Assembly: GCA_035499355.1 (NCBI GenBank)
Contig: DATJYZ010000014.1
Location: forward strand, 1 to 18,913
Source of the DNA: JAEUPI01 sp035499355
GTDB lineage: Bacteria; Pseudomonadota; Gammaproteobacteria; Burkholderiales; Burkholderiaceae_C
Reading direction: 5' to 3'
Length of the DNA stretch: 18,913 nt
The position numbers and the translations under genes are program-made. This document shows positions 6,855 through 14,512 of this stretch, piece after piece. Each line of letters starts with the position of its first letter. Position 1 is the stretch's first letter. The notes beneath the pieces are model-generated. The model worked only from the letters and a program-made list of their open reading frames with translations, ran no database searches and had not been told where the DNA came from.

Positions 6855-7373
6855 ATGCCCAGCACAGTTCCAACCGGTACCCCGCTGGCCGGCAGCAGCG
6901 ACATCTTCTTGCAGGTGCAGGCCAAGCGCGCCGGCAAGATCAAGGGCGAAGCGACGTCGCCGGGCCACGAAGACGACATCATCGTCCACTCCTGGCAATG
7001 GGGCGTCAGCGCGAGCTCGGCGCTCGGTTCCACGCAGGCCACGTCACGGCGCTCCTATCGCGGGCTGACCATCATCAAGATGATCGATAGCGCCACCACG
7101 GCGCTGATGTCGGCGTTGGTCAGCAACGACGAGATCAAGGAGGCGAAGCTGACGATGCGCAAGCCGGGCTCCGAGCAGATCGACTACTTCATCGTCACGC
7201 TCAAGAACGCGCGCGTGTCGGCGGTCGACCACGCGACCGATGCCCACGGCAACACCACTGAAACCGTGACGCTGATGTTCACCAAGGTCAGCGTCGAGTA
7301 CCGGACCCAGAAGAGCAGCGGTGGGCGCGGCGCCTCCTTCTTGTTCGAGGACGAACTGGCGAGCAACGCATGA
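6855..7373 (+). CDS. hcp: Second, divergent Hcp-family tube protein
   Basis: A 172-residue protein recognisable as Hcp family but clearly different from its neighbour. It has a longer N-terminus (MPSTVPTGTPLAGSSDIFLQ), then the family core with KIKGEATSPGHEDDI, IIVHSWQWGVSA, the basic segment SRRSYRGLTIIKMID and the closing strand ETVTLMFTKVSVEYRTQ. It lacks the Gly-rich loop of hcp1 and ends in an acidic tail (FLFEDELASNA). A perfect AGGAGG at 6844-6849, five bases before the ATG, is the best ribosome binding site in the window. Its stop overlaps the start of tagJ in an ATGA arrangement, so it is co-translated with the core operon. It could be a second tube subunit, a cargo-specific tube or a non-secreted structural variant; the sequence does not decide. 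Confidence 0.92.
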   Translation: MPSTVPTGTPLAGSSDIFLQVQAKRAGKIKGEATSPGHEDDIIVHSWQWGVSASSALGSTQATSRRSYRGLTIIKMIDSATTALMSALVSNDEIKEAKLTMRKPGSEQIDYFIVTLKNARVSAVDHATDAHGNTTETVTLMFTKVSVEYRTQKSSGGRGASFLFEDELASNA

Positions 7374-8173
7374 GCACCGCCCAAGACCTGCTGGCCGCCG
7401 GCGACCCCGCCGGTGCGTTGAAGCTGCTGCAGCAGCAGGTGCGCAGCGCCGCGGCCGACGCCAAGCTGCGCACCTTCCTGTTCCAGCTGCTGGCCGTGCT
7501 CGGCCAATGGCCGCGCGCGCTCGACCAGCTGAAGGTCTGCGGCGAGCTCGATTCGAGCACGTTGGCGATGGTCAACACCTACAGCGCGGCGGTGCAGTGC
7601 GAGCGGGTGCGCGAGGCGGTGTTCGCCGGCAGCGCCACGCCCCATGTGTTCGGGCCACCGACCGACTGGATCGCCCAGCTCGCGCAGGCGCTGCAGCTCG
7701 ATGCACAGGGGCAAGGTGCGCAGGCGGCGGCGGCGCGTGCGGCGGCGCTCGACGCCGCGCCGGCGAGCCGCGGACGCATGAACGAGACCGACTTCGAGTG
7801 GATCGCCGACGCCGACTCCCGACTCGGGCCGACCCTCGAGGTCGTCATCAACGGGCGCTACGGCTGGCTGCCTTTCGAGCACGTGTCGGCGCTCGCGATC
7901 GAGCCGGTGGTCGACCTGCGCGACCTCGTCTGGGCGCCGGCGCAGCTGACATTCGCCAACGGCGCGGGCACGGTGTGCCTGCTGCCGGTGCGCTATCCGG
8001 GCACCGCCGCTCAGGCCGATGGCGCGCTGCAGCTCGCGCGCAAGACCGAATGGCTCGAGCTGGGCGAGGGCCAGTACCGCGGCCTCGGCCAGCGCGTGAT
8101 CGCCACCGACGCAGCCGAGCTCGGCCTGCTGGAAGTCCGCAGCCTGACGATCCACCCCGCTGCTGCGGCCTGA
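7370..8173 (+). CDS. tagJ: T6SS accessory protein TagJ (ImpE family)
   Basis: A 267-residue protein of ImpE type. The N-terminal half is TPR-like and helical (AGDPAGALKLLQQQVRSAAA, then FLFQLLAVLGQWPRALDQL). The C-terminal half has the conserved core FEWIADADSRLGPTLEVVIN, then GRYGWLPFEHV and LRDLVWAPAQLTFANG, ending with EWLELGEGQYRGLGQR. In Pseudomonas, TagJ binds the N-terminal helix of TssB and is dispensable for secretion, suggesting a modulating role in sheath recycling. The start overlaps the hcp2 stop by four bases (ATGA), and tssE begins seven bases after its own stop, so translational coupling is likely. Confidence 0.93.
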   Translation: MSTAQDLLAAGDPAGALKLLQQQVRSAAADAKLRTFLFQLLAVLGQWPRALDQLKVCGELDSSTLAMVNTYSAAVQCERVREAVFAGSATPHVFGPPTDWIAQLAQALQLDAQGQGAQAAAARAAALDAAPASRGRMNETDFEWIADADSRLGPTLEVVINGRYGWLPFEHVSALAIEPVVDLRDLVWAPAQLTFANGAGTVCLLPVRYPGTAAQADGALQLARKTEWLELGEGQYRGLGQRVIATDAAELGLLEVRSLTIHPAAAA

Positions 8174-8180
8174 TCGGGTC

Positions 8181-8705
8181 ATGGCCACCACCGAACTGCG
8201 CGACCGCCTGCAGCCCGCGCTCCTCGACCGGCTGACCGACCACTCGCCGCATCAACGCGTTGAGTCCGAGCAGGACAGCGTGATGACCAAGGCGCAACTG
8301 CGCCAGGCCGTGCTGCGCGACCTCGGCTGGCTGTTCAACGCGACGCAGCCGCAGCCCGAGTGGTCGACCGCGATGCCCGCGCTCGCCGGCACCGTGCTCA
8401 ACTTCGGCCTGCCGCCGCTGGCTGGCCAGCGCGTGTCGCGGCTCGACGTGCACGAGCTCGAAACGACCATCGCGCAGGCGATCCGCACCTTCGAGCCGCG
8501 CATCCTTCCCGACACGCTGTCGGTGCGCGCTCTCGAAGCCGGCAGCGTGCTCGACACGCACAACATGATCGAGTTCGAGATCCGCGGGCACATGTGGGCC
8601 CAGCCGGTGCCGCTGGAGATCCTGCTGCGCACGCGGCTCGACCTCGAAGCCGGGCAGGTCGAAGTGCGCGACGCCGCACCATCGGCGCCGGTGCGCGAGG
8701 GCTGA
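8181..8705 (+). CDS. tssE: T6SS baseplate protein TssE (gp25-like)
   Basis: A 174-residue protein of the GPW/gp25 lysozyme-like fold family, which in T6SS and phage is structural and not enzymatic. The signature is DLGWLFNAT, VLNFGLPPLAG, then LDVHELETTIAQAIRTFEPR followed by ILPDTLSV, and IEFEIRGHMWAQPVPLEILL near the end. It begins with ELRDRLQPALLDRLTD, typical of TssE N-termini. It forms the baseplate wedge with TssF and TssG. An internal ATG (8283, giving MTKAQLRQAV) exists, but the upstream segment fits the family, so 8181 is preferred. It is followed by a structured 80-base gap before tssF. Confidence 0.95.
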   Translation: MATTELRDRLQPALLDRLTDHSPHQRVESEQDSVMTKAQLRQAVLRDLGWLFNATQPQPEWSTAMPALAGTVLNFGLPPLAGQRVSRLDVHELETTIAQAIRTFEPRILPDTLSVRALEAGSVLDTHNMIEFEIRGHMWAQPVPLEILLRTRLDLEAGQVEVRDAAPSAPVREG

Positions 8706-8706
8706 A

Positions 8707-8770
8707 GTGGCCCCCTTGCTCGCTGCCCTGGCTTCCCCCCGAGGGGGATCGAGCCCGTTCGGGCGGCCAC
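8707..8770. repeat. REP-like compound palindrome between tssE and tssF
   Basis: An outer 6-bp stem, GTGGCC (8707-8712) with GGCCAC (8765-8770), encloses two further perfect hairpins: TCCCCC/GGGGGA (8734-8739 with 8743-8748, loop CGA) and GCCCG/CGGGC (8753-8757 with 8760-8764, loop TT). The element starts two bases after the tssE stop and ends 15 bases before the tssF start. This resembles the GC-rich repeats with CCCCC/GGGGG stems scattered between genes in some Burkholderiales genomes; that resemblance is from memory and was not searched. It could be a repetitive extragenic palindrome affecting mRNA stability or tssF translation. Confidence 0.6.
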
Positions 8771-8785
8771 GCGGAGCCTGAGGCG

Positions 8786-10672
8786 ATGGACCCGCGCCTC
8801 ACCCGCCTGTATCAGGACGAGCTGACCCACCTGCGCGAGCTCGGCGCCGAGTTCGCGCGCGAGCATCCCAAGATCGCGGGTCGCCTGAACCTCGAGGGCG
8901 TCGAGGTCACCGACCCCTACGTCGAGCGCCTGCTCGAAGGCTTCGCCTTCCTCGCCGCGCGCGTCCATCTGAAGCTCGATGCCGAGCAGCCGCGACTGAT
9001 CGCGCAGTTGCTCGATGCGCTGTACCCCAACTTCCTGGCACCGCAGCCGTCGATGATGGTGGTGCGCTTCGGCGTCGACGTCACCGACCCCAATCTGGCA
9101 CAGGGCTTCCGCGTGCCGCGCGACAGCGCCGTGCTGTCGACGCTGCAGCGCGGACAGGAGACGCTGTGCGAGTTCCGCACCACGTCGGGGGTCACGCTGT
9201 GGCCGCTGGCGTTGACGCAGGTGCAGTACTTCAGCCATGCCCCGGAGCTCGGCCTGACGCGCTGGCCACCGGCGCGCGCGGCACGCGGTGGCCTGCGCCT
9301 GCGGCTGCGCGCCGGCGAGGGCATCGAGATCCGCCAGCTCGCGCTCGACCGCCTTGCGCTGTACATCGCAGCGCCCGACGACGTGGCGCTGCGGCTGCAC
9401 GAACTGATCCTGGGCGCGTCGATCGGCACGTTGGCCGGCGCGCCGGCCGATGGCACGGCCCTCGATCTGGCCTCACGCTGGCGCGACGAGCGCAGCGTCG
9501 CGCAGCTCGGCTTCGCGGACGACGAGGCCCTGCTGCCCGAAACGCTGCGCGAGTTCTCCGGCCACCGCCTGCTGCAGGAGGTGGGCGCGATGCCGCAGCG
9601 GCTGCTGTTCTTCGAGATCCGCGACCTCGCGCCGCGCGTTGCCGCGGTGCGCGGCTCCGAGCTCGAGATCGTCATCCTGTTCGGGCGTGGCGACCCCGCC
9701 CTCGAGCCGCTCGTCGATGCCGGCAGCCTGGCCCTGCACTGCACGCCGGCGATCAATCTGTTTCCCAAGCGGCTCGACCGCGTGCTGCTCGGCCCGGGCG
9801 CGTGGGAGTACCACGTGGTGCCCGACCGCACGCGCCCGATGGACTACGAGGTGCACAGCGTGCAGAGCGTGCAGGGGCACGGCGGAGGCAGCGATCCGGT
9901 GCGCTCCTTCAGGCCGCTGTACCACTGGCAGCACGGCAACGCCCCGGGTGGCCACGGCTGGTACACGCTGCGCCGCGAGCCGCGCCGCCCCTCGGAGCGG
10001 CAGCGCCAGCATGGCGCGCGCGTCCCGTCGTACCTCGGCGAAGAACTGTTCCTCTCGCTGGCCGATCCGGGTCACGGGCCGTATCGCGAATCGCTGCGGC
10101 AGTTGACCGTCAACGCGCTGGTCACCAACCGCGATCTGCCGGTGCTGCTGCCACAGGGCAGTGCCGGCGGCGACCGCGCGTGGCGCCTCGACACACCCGG
10201 CCCGGTGTCGAGCGTGCACTGCTTGCGCGGGCCGACGCGCCCGGTGTCGCGCCAGCCGAGCGGCGACGTCGCCTGGCAACTGATTGCGCAGCTGACCCGC
10301 AACCACATCAGCAGCGGCGACGACGAGGCCAACGCCGATGCCCTGCGAGAGCTGCTGCGCCTGCACGGCAGCCCGGGCGACCTGGCCTGGGCGCAGCAGG
10401 CCGACGGCATCCGCCACCTGCACGCGCGCCCGGTGGTGCGGCGCCTGCCGTTCCCCGGGCCGCTGTCGTTCGGCAGCGGCGTCGAGCTCGAACTGCACGT
10501 CGACGAGCAGGCCTTCCAGGGCGCGAGCGCCTTCCTGCTGGCCACCGCGCTGGAGCGCCTGATGGCGCGGCGCGCGTCGATCAACAGCTTCACGCAGCTG
10601 ACGCTGGTGAGCGCGCAGCGCGGCGTGCTGATGCGCTGGCCGCCGCGCATCGGCGAGGGGCCGTTGCTGTGA
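8786..10672 (+). CDS. tssF: T6SS baseplate protein TssF (VasA/ImpG family)
   Basis: A 628-residue protein of typical TssF length. The N-terminus MDPRLTRLYQDELTHLRELG is classical for the family and is followed by EFAREHPKIAGRLNLEG, DPYVERLLEGFAFLAARVHL and LLDALYPNFLAPQPSMMVV. Further family stretches are INLFPKRLDRVLL, DYEVHSVQSVQG, SYLGEELFLSLADPG and the C-terminal LERLMARRASINSFTQL. It combines with TssG and TssE into the baseplate wedge around VgrG. The same frame is open far upstream across tssE, but that translation is Arg/Ala-rich chance sequence; the ATG at 8786 marks the conserved start. GGAG at 8773-8776 lies nine bases ahead. Its TGA overlaps the GTG of tssG. Confidence 0.95.
   Translation: MDPRLTRLYQDELTHLRELGAEFAREHPKIAGRLNLEGVEVTDPYVERLLEGFAFLAARVHLKLDAEQPRLIAQLLDALYPNFLAPQPSMMVVRFGVDVTDPNLAQGFRVPRDSAVLSTLQRGQETLCEFRTTSGVTLWPLALTQVQYFSHAPELGLTRWPPARAARGGLRLRLRAGEGIEIRQLALDRLALYIAAPDDVALRLHELILGASIGTLAGAPADGTALDLASRWRDERSVAQLGFADDEALLPETLREFSGHRLLQEVGAMPQRLLFFEIRDLAPRVAAVRGSELEIVILFGRGDPALEPLVDAGSLALHCTPAINLFPKRLDRVLLGPGAWEYHVVPDRTRPMDYEVHSVQSVQGHGGGSDPVRSFRPLYHWQHGNAPGGHGWYTLRREPRRPSERQRQHGARVPSYLGEELFLSLADPGHGPYRESLRQLTVNALVTNRDLPVLLPQGSAGGDRAWRLDTPGPVSSVHCLRGPTRPVSRQPSGDVAWQLIAQLTRNHISSGDDEANADALRELLRLHGSPGDLAWAQQADGIRHLHARPVVRRLPFPGPLSFGSGVELELHVDEQAFQGASAFLLATALERLMARRASINSFTQLTLVSAQRGVLMRWPPRIGEGPLL
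10655..10660 (+). promoter_or_regulatory. Ribosome binding site supporting a GTG start for tssG
   Basis: GAGGGG ends eight bases before the GTG at 10669, which overlaps the tssF stop (GTGA). This supports the GTG over the internal ATG at 10717, 16 codons later. Confidence 0.5.
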
Positions 10673-11775
10673 GCGCCACCCCGGCTGCGCAAGCGCCCGC
10701 ACGGCGCGATGGCGCGATGAACGCGGAAGCCATCGCACGCCTGCTGCAGTCGGTGCGCGACGAGCCGTGGGCGCACGACTTCTTCGCGTTGATGCGCCGC
10801 ATCGACTCGCTGCGCCCCGAGTCGCCGCGCACCGGCGAGGCGGCCCGCCCGCAGCAGGAGGCGTTGCGACTGGCGCAGCCGCCGGAGTTCGACTTCGCGC
10901 CCGCGCCGCTGTCACGGCTGGAGTTGCGCGGCGACGCGCCGCCACGACTGTCGGTGCGCTTCTTCGGCCTGCTCGGACCGCACGGTCCGATGCCGCTGCA
11001 CTTCAGCGAGTACCTGCGCGAACGCGCGCACCACCACGGCGACCATGCCGGCGCGCACTTCCTCGACATCTTCCACCACCGCATGCTGAGCCTGTTCTAC
11101 CGCGCCTGGGCGCAGGCACAGCCGGCGGTGCAGGTCGATCGCCCGCGCGACGACCGCTTCATCGCGTGGCTGGGCGCCGCCGCCGGGCTGCCGGCTCGCA
11201 GCGGCAGCGTCCCGCGCGAAGCGACGGCACAGCTCGCCGGGCTGCTGTCGAGCCGCAGCCGGCACCCCGAAGCGGTGTGCAAGGCACTGCGCCACTACTT
11301 CGACGTGCCCGTGACGCTGCAACCGCACGTCGGCCAGTGGCTCGACGTCGAGGGCGGCGACCGCTCGCGGCTCGGCTTCGCGCGCAACCGAGCCGAGCGT
11401 TCGCGCACGCCGGGCGCTGCGTTGGGTCAGAACGCCAACGCCGGCTCGCGGCTGTGGGATCGCCAGTACCGCATGCGGTTGCAGTTGGGGCCGTTGACGC
11501 ACGGGCAGCACGCTTCGTTCCTGCCCGGTGGCGATGCCTGGCGCCCTCTCAACGACTGGATGACGCTGCTCAAGCCGCCGCAGATGCAGTGGGAGCTCGA
11601 ACTGTCGCTGCGCGACGATCAACGGCCACCATCCACGCTCGGGCGGCGCATGCGGCTGGGCGTCACCAGCTGGCTCGGCGGCAAGACGCCGCCGGCCACG
11701 CCGCGCCAGCTGCGCTTGCGCCCCGCCACCTCGTTCCTCGTGCGCCGTGCGCCCTACGGAGGCTCCAATGCCTGA
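10669..11775 (+). CDS. tssG: T6SS baseplate protein TssG (VasB/ImpH family)
   Basis: A 368-residue protein if started at the GTG overlapping the tssF stop. An ATG 16 codons later (10717) would give 352 residues, and the first 16 residues are low-complexity. Family hallmarks are PWAHDFFALMRRIDSL, LSVRFFGLLGPHGPMPLHFS, the segment HFLDIFHHRMLSLFYRAWAQ, VCKALRHYFDVPVTL and a C-terminal WELELSLR with SWLGG. It is the baseplate partner of TssF in a TssE-F2-G wedge. The gene overlaps its neighbours at both ends: four bases with tssF and eight with tssH, indicating tight co-translation. Confidence 0.94.
   Translation: MSATPAAQAPARRDGAMNAEAIARLLQSVRDEPWAHDFFALMRRIDSLRPESPRTGEAARPQQEALRLAQPPEFDFAPAPLSRLELRGDAPPRLSVRFFGLLGPHGPMPLHFSEYLRERAHHHGDHAGAHFLDIFHHRMLSLFYRAWAQAQPAVQVDRPRDDRFIAWLGAAAGLPARSGSVPREATAQLAGLLSSRSRHPEAVCKALRHYFDVPVTLQPHVGQWLDVEGGDRSRLGFARNRAERSRTPGAALGQNANAGSRLWDRQYRMRLQLGPLTHGQHASFLPGGDAWRPLNDWMTLLKPPQMQWELELSLRDDQRPPSTLGRRMRLGVTSWLGGKTPPATPRQLRLRPATSFLVRRAPYGGSNA
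11758..11762 (+). promoter_or_regulatory. Ribosome binding site for tssH inside the end of tssG
   Basis: GGAGG ends five bases before the ATG at 11768, embedded in the last codons of tssG. This favours 11768 over the in-frame ATG at 11747, which lacks such a site and would add seven residues not expected in ClpV proteins. Confidence 0.65.
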
Positions 11776-14491
11776 AATCTCTCGCACCTCGTCGTTCGGC
11801 AAGCTGTCGCCGGTGGCCTACAAGGCGATCGAAGGCGCCACCGTGTTCTGCAAGCTGCGCGGCAACCCGTTCGTCGAACTGCAGCACTGGATCGCGCAGA
11901 TCCTCAACGCGCCCGACAGCGACCTGCACCGCATCGTCCGCCACTACAACCTCGACACCTCGGCGCTCGCGGCCGACATCACGCAGGCACTCGACCGGCT
12001 GCCGCGCGGCGCGGCGTCGATCAGCGACATCTCGAGCTTCGTCGACACCGCGGTCGAGCGCGGCTGGGTTTACGGCTCGCTGATGTTCGGCGCCAAACAG
12101 GTGCGCACCGGGCACCTGGTGGTCGGGCTGCTGAAGACCGCGTCGCTGCGCGGCGCCTTGATGGGCGTGTCGCGCCAGTTCGAGCGCATCCATGCCGACG
12201 AGCTGGTCGCCAACTTCGGCACGCTGCTCGCGGGCTCGCCCGAGGCCACTTCGACGGCCAGCGAGACCGGCGCCGCACCGGGCGAGGCCAGCGACGCCAT
12301 CGCACCGGCGGCAATGGGCAAGCAGGAGGCGCTGAAGCGCTTCACGGCCGACCTCACCGCGCAGGCGCGCGATGGCAAGATGGACCCGATCGTCGGCCGC
12401 GACGACGAGATCCGCCAGGTGGTCGACATCCTGATGCGGCGCCGTCAGAACAACCCGATCCTGGTCGGCGAGGCCGGCGTCGGCAAGACCGCGGTGGTCG
12501 AAGGCTTCGCACAGCGCATCGCGCGCGGCGACGTGCCGCCCTCACTCAAGGAGGTCGAGCTGCGCGTGCTCGACGTCGGCCTGCTGCAGGCCGGCGCCAG
12601 CATGAAGGGTGAGTTCGAGCAGCGCCTGCGCTCGGTGATCGACGAGGTGCAGTCGTCGCCGAAGCCGATCATCCTGTTCATCGACGAGACGCACACACTG
12701 GTCGGCGCCGGTGGTGCCGCCGGCACCGGCGACGCGGCCAATCTGTTGAAGCCGGCGCTGGCGCGCGGCCAGCTGCGCACGATCGGCGCCACCACGTTCG
12801 CCGAATACAAGAAGCACATCGAGAAGGACCCCGCGCTGACTCGACGCTTCCAGAGCGTGACGGTCGACGAGCCTACCGAGCCCAAGGCGACGCTGATGAT
12901 GCGCGGCGTGGCCTCGACGATGGAGAAGCACCACCGGGTGCAGATCCTCGACGAGGCGTTGGAGGCCGCGGTCAAGCTGTCGCACCGCTACATCCCGGCG
13001 CGTCAGCTGCCGGACAAGAGCGTCAGCCTGCTCGACACCGCGTGCGCGCGCGTCGCAGTGAGCCTGCACGCCACGCCGGCCGAGGTCGACGACAGCATGA
13101 AGCGCATCGAGGCGCTGCAGACCGAGCTCGAGATCCTCGGGCGCGAATCGGCCATCGGCGTCGACACGCGCGAGCGCACCGCCACCGCCGAACAGCAGCT
13201 GGGCGAAGAGCGCAAGCGGCTCGACGAATTGCAGACGCGCTGGCAGGGCGAGAAGGCGCTGGTCGACCGCATCCTGGCGCTGCGCGCCAAGCTGCGCGGC
13301 AAGCTCGAGCGCATCGACGGCGACCCGGCAGCGCCCGCGGGCGGCAAGCCAGAGGCGCCGCCCGTGCTCACCGACGCGGATCGTGCGGCTGCGCTCGCCG
13401 ACCTGAAATCGGCGCAGGCCGAACTCACCAAGCTGCAGGGCGAGTCGCCGTTGATCCTGCCCACCGTCGACGCGCAGGCGGTGGCCGCGGTGGTGGCCGA
13501 CTGGACCGGCATCCCGGTGGGCCGCATGGCGGCCAACGAGATCGACACCGTGCTCAAGCTGCCGCAGCTTCTCGGCGCGCGCGTGATCGGCCAGGACCAT
13601 GCGATGGAGATGATCGCCAAGCGCGTGCAGACCTCGCGCGCTGGCCTCGACAACCCGCAAAAGCCGATCGGCGTGTTCATGCTCGCCGGCACCTCCGGGG
13701 TCGGCAAGACCGAGACTGCGCTCGCCCTGGCCGAGGCGCTGTACGGCGGCGAGCACAACCTGATCACGGTCAACATGAGCGAGTACCAGGAGGCGCACAC
13801 CGTGTCGTCGCTCAAGGGCGCGCCGCCAGGCTACGTGGGCTACGGCGAGGGTGGCGTGCTGACCGAGGCGGTGCGGCGCAAGCCCTACAGCGTGGTGCTG
13901 CTCGACGAGGTGGAGAAGGCGCACCCCGACGTGCACGAGATCTTCTTCCAGGTGTTCGACAAGGGCTTCATGGAAGACGGTGAAGGCCGTTTCATCGACT
14001 TCAAGAACACCCTGATCCTGTTGACCACCAACGCCGGCACCGAGCTGATCGCCAATCTCTGCAAGGATCCCGACCTGATGCCCGACCCCGAGGGCATGGC
14101 CAAGGCGCTGCGCGAGCCCCTGCTCAAGGTGTTCCCGCCGGCGCTGCTGGGCCGGCTGGTGACGATCCCCTACTACCCGTTGTCCAACGAGATGCTGGCG
14201 CGCATCGTGCGGCTGCAGCTGGGGCGCATCAAGAGGCGCGTCGAGGCGCGCTACAAGATTCCGTTCGACGTCGACGACGCCGTGGTGCAGCTGGTGGTTT
14301 CGCGCTGCACCGAGAGCGAATCGGGCGGCCGCATGATCGACGCCATTCTCACCAACACGATGCTGCCCGACATCAGCCGCGAGTTCCTCAACCGCATGCT
14401 CGAAGGCAGGGCGATCGAGCGGGTGAAGGTGGGCGTGACCGACGGAAACTTCAGCTATCACTTCGATGCCACCGGTGCCGCGACGGCATAG
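11768..14491 (+). CDS. tssH: T6SS sheath-recycling AAA+ ATPase TssH (ClpV)
   Basis: A 907-residue Clp/Hsp100 unfoldase. An N-terminal substrate-binding domain (about 1-160) is followed by a linker rich in Ala, Gly and Glu. The first AAA+ module has Walker A GEAGVGKT (234-241) and Walker B LFIDE (D306/E307). A coiled-coil middle region (about 435-530) is rich in Glu, Arg and Leu. The second module has Walker A GTSGVGKT (641-648) and Walker B LLDEVEKAH (D713/E714). The ClpV-type C-terminus includes ESESGGRMIDAILTNTMLPD. It uses ATP to extract TssC from contracted sheaths so subunits can be reused. All nucleotide-binding residues checked are intact. The start is fixed by a GGAGG five bases upstream; the gene overlaps tssG by eight bases and closes the conserved core run. 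Confidence 0.97.
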   Translation: MPEISRTSSFGKLSPVAYKAIEGATVFCKLRGNPFVELQHWIAQILNAPDSDLHRIVRHYNLDTSALAADITQALDRLPRGAASISDISSFVDTAVERGWVYGSLMFGAKQVRTGHLVVGLLKTASLRGALMGVSRQFERIHADELVANFGTLLAGSPEATSTASETGAAPGEASDAIAPAAMGKQEALKRFTADLTAQARDGKMDPIVGRDDEIRQVVDILMRRRQNNPILVGEAGVGKTAVVEGFAQRIARGDVPPSLKEVELRVLDVGLLQAGASMKGEFEQRLRSVIDEVQSSPKPIILFIDETHTLVGAGGAAGTGDAANLLKPALARGQLRTIGATTFAEYKKHIEKDPALTRRFQSVTVDEPTEPKATLMMRGVASTMEKHHRVQILDEALEAAVKLSHRYIPARQLPDKSVSLLDTACARVAVSLHATPAEVDDSMKRIEALQTELEILGRESAIGVDTRERTATAEQQLGEERKRLDELQTRWQGEKALVDRILALRAKLRGKLERIDGDPAAPAGGKPEAPPVLTDADRAAALADLKSAQAELTKLQGESPLILPTVDAQAVAAVVADWTGIPVGRMAANEIDTVLKLPQLLGARVIGQDHAMEMIAKRVQTSRAGLDNPQKPIGVFMLAGTSGVGKTETALALAEALYGGEHNLITVNMSEYQEAHTVSSLKGAPPGYVGYGEGGVLTEAVRRKPYSVVLLDEVEKAHPDVHEIFFQVFDKGFMEDGEGRFIDFKNTLILLTTNAGTELIANLCKDPDLMPDPEGMAKALREPLLKVFPPALLGRLVTIPYYPLSNEMLARIVRLQLGRIKRRVEARYKIPFDVDDAVVQLVVSRCTESESGGRMIDAILTNTMLPDISREFLNRMLEGRAIERVKVGVTDGNFSYHFDATGAATA

Positions 14492-14512
14492 CACCATCCG
14501 AGCGAGGTCGAC

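Noticed and set aside
8181..8705. TssE as an active lysozyme
   Set aside because: The gp25-like family is called lysozyme-like by fold history, but in T6SS it is a structural baseplate protein and no catalytic signature is evident.
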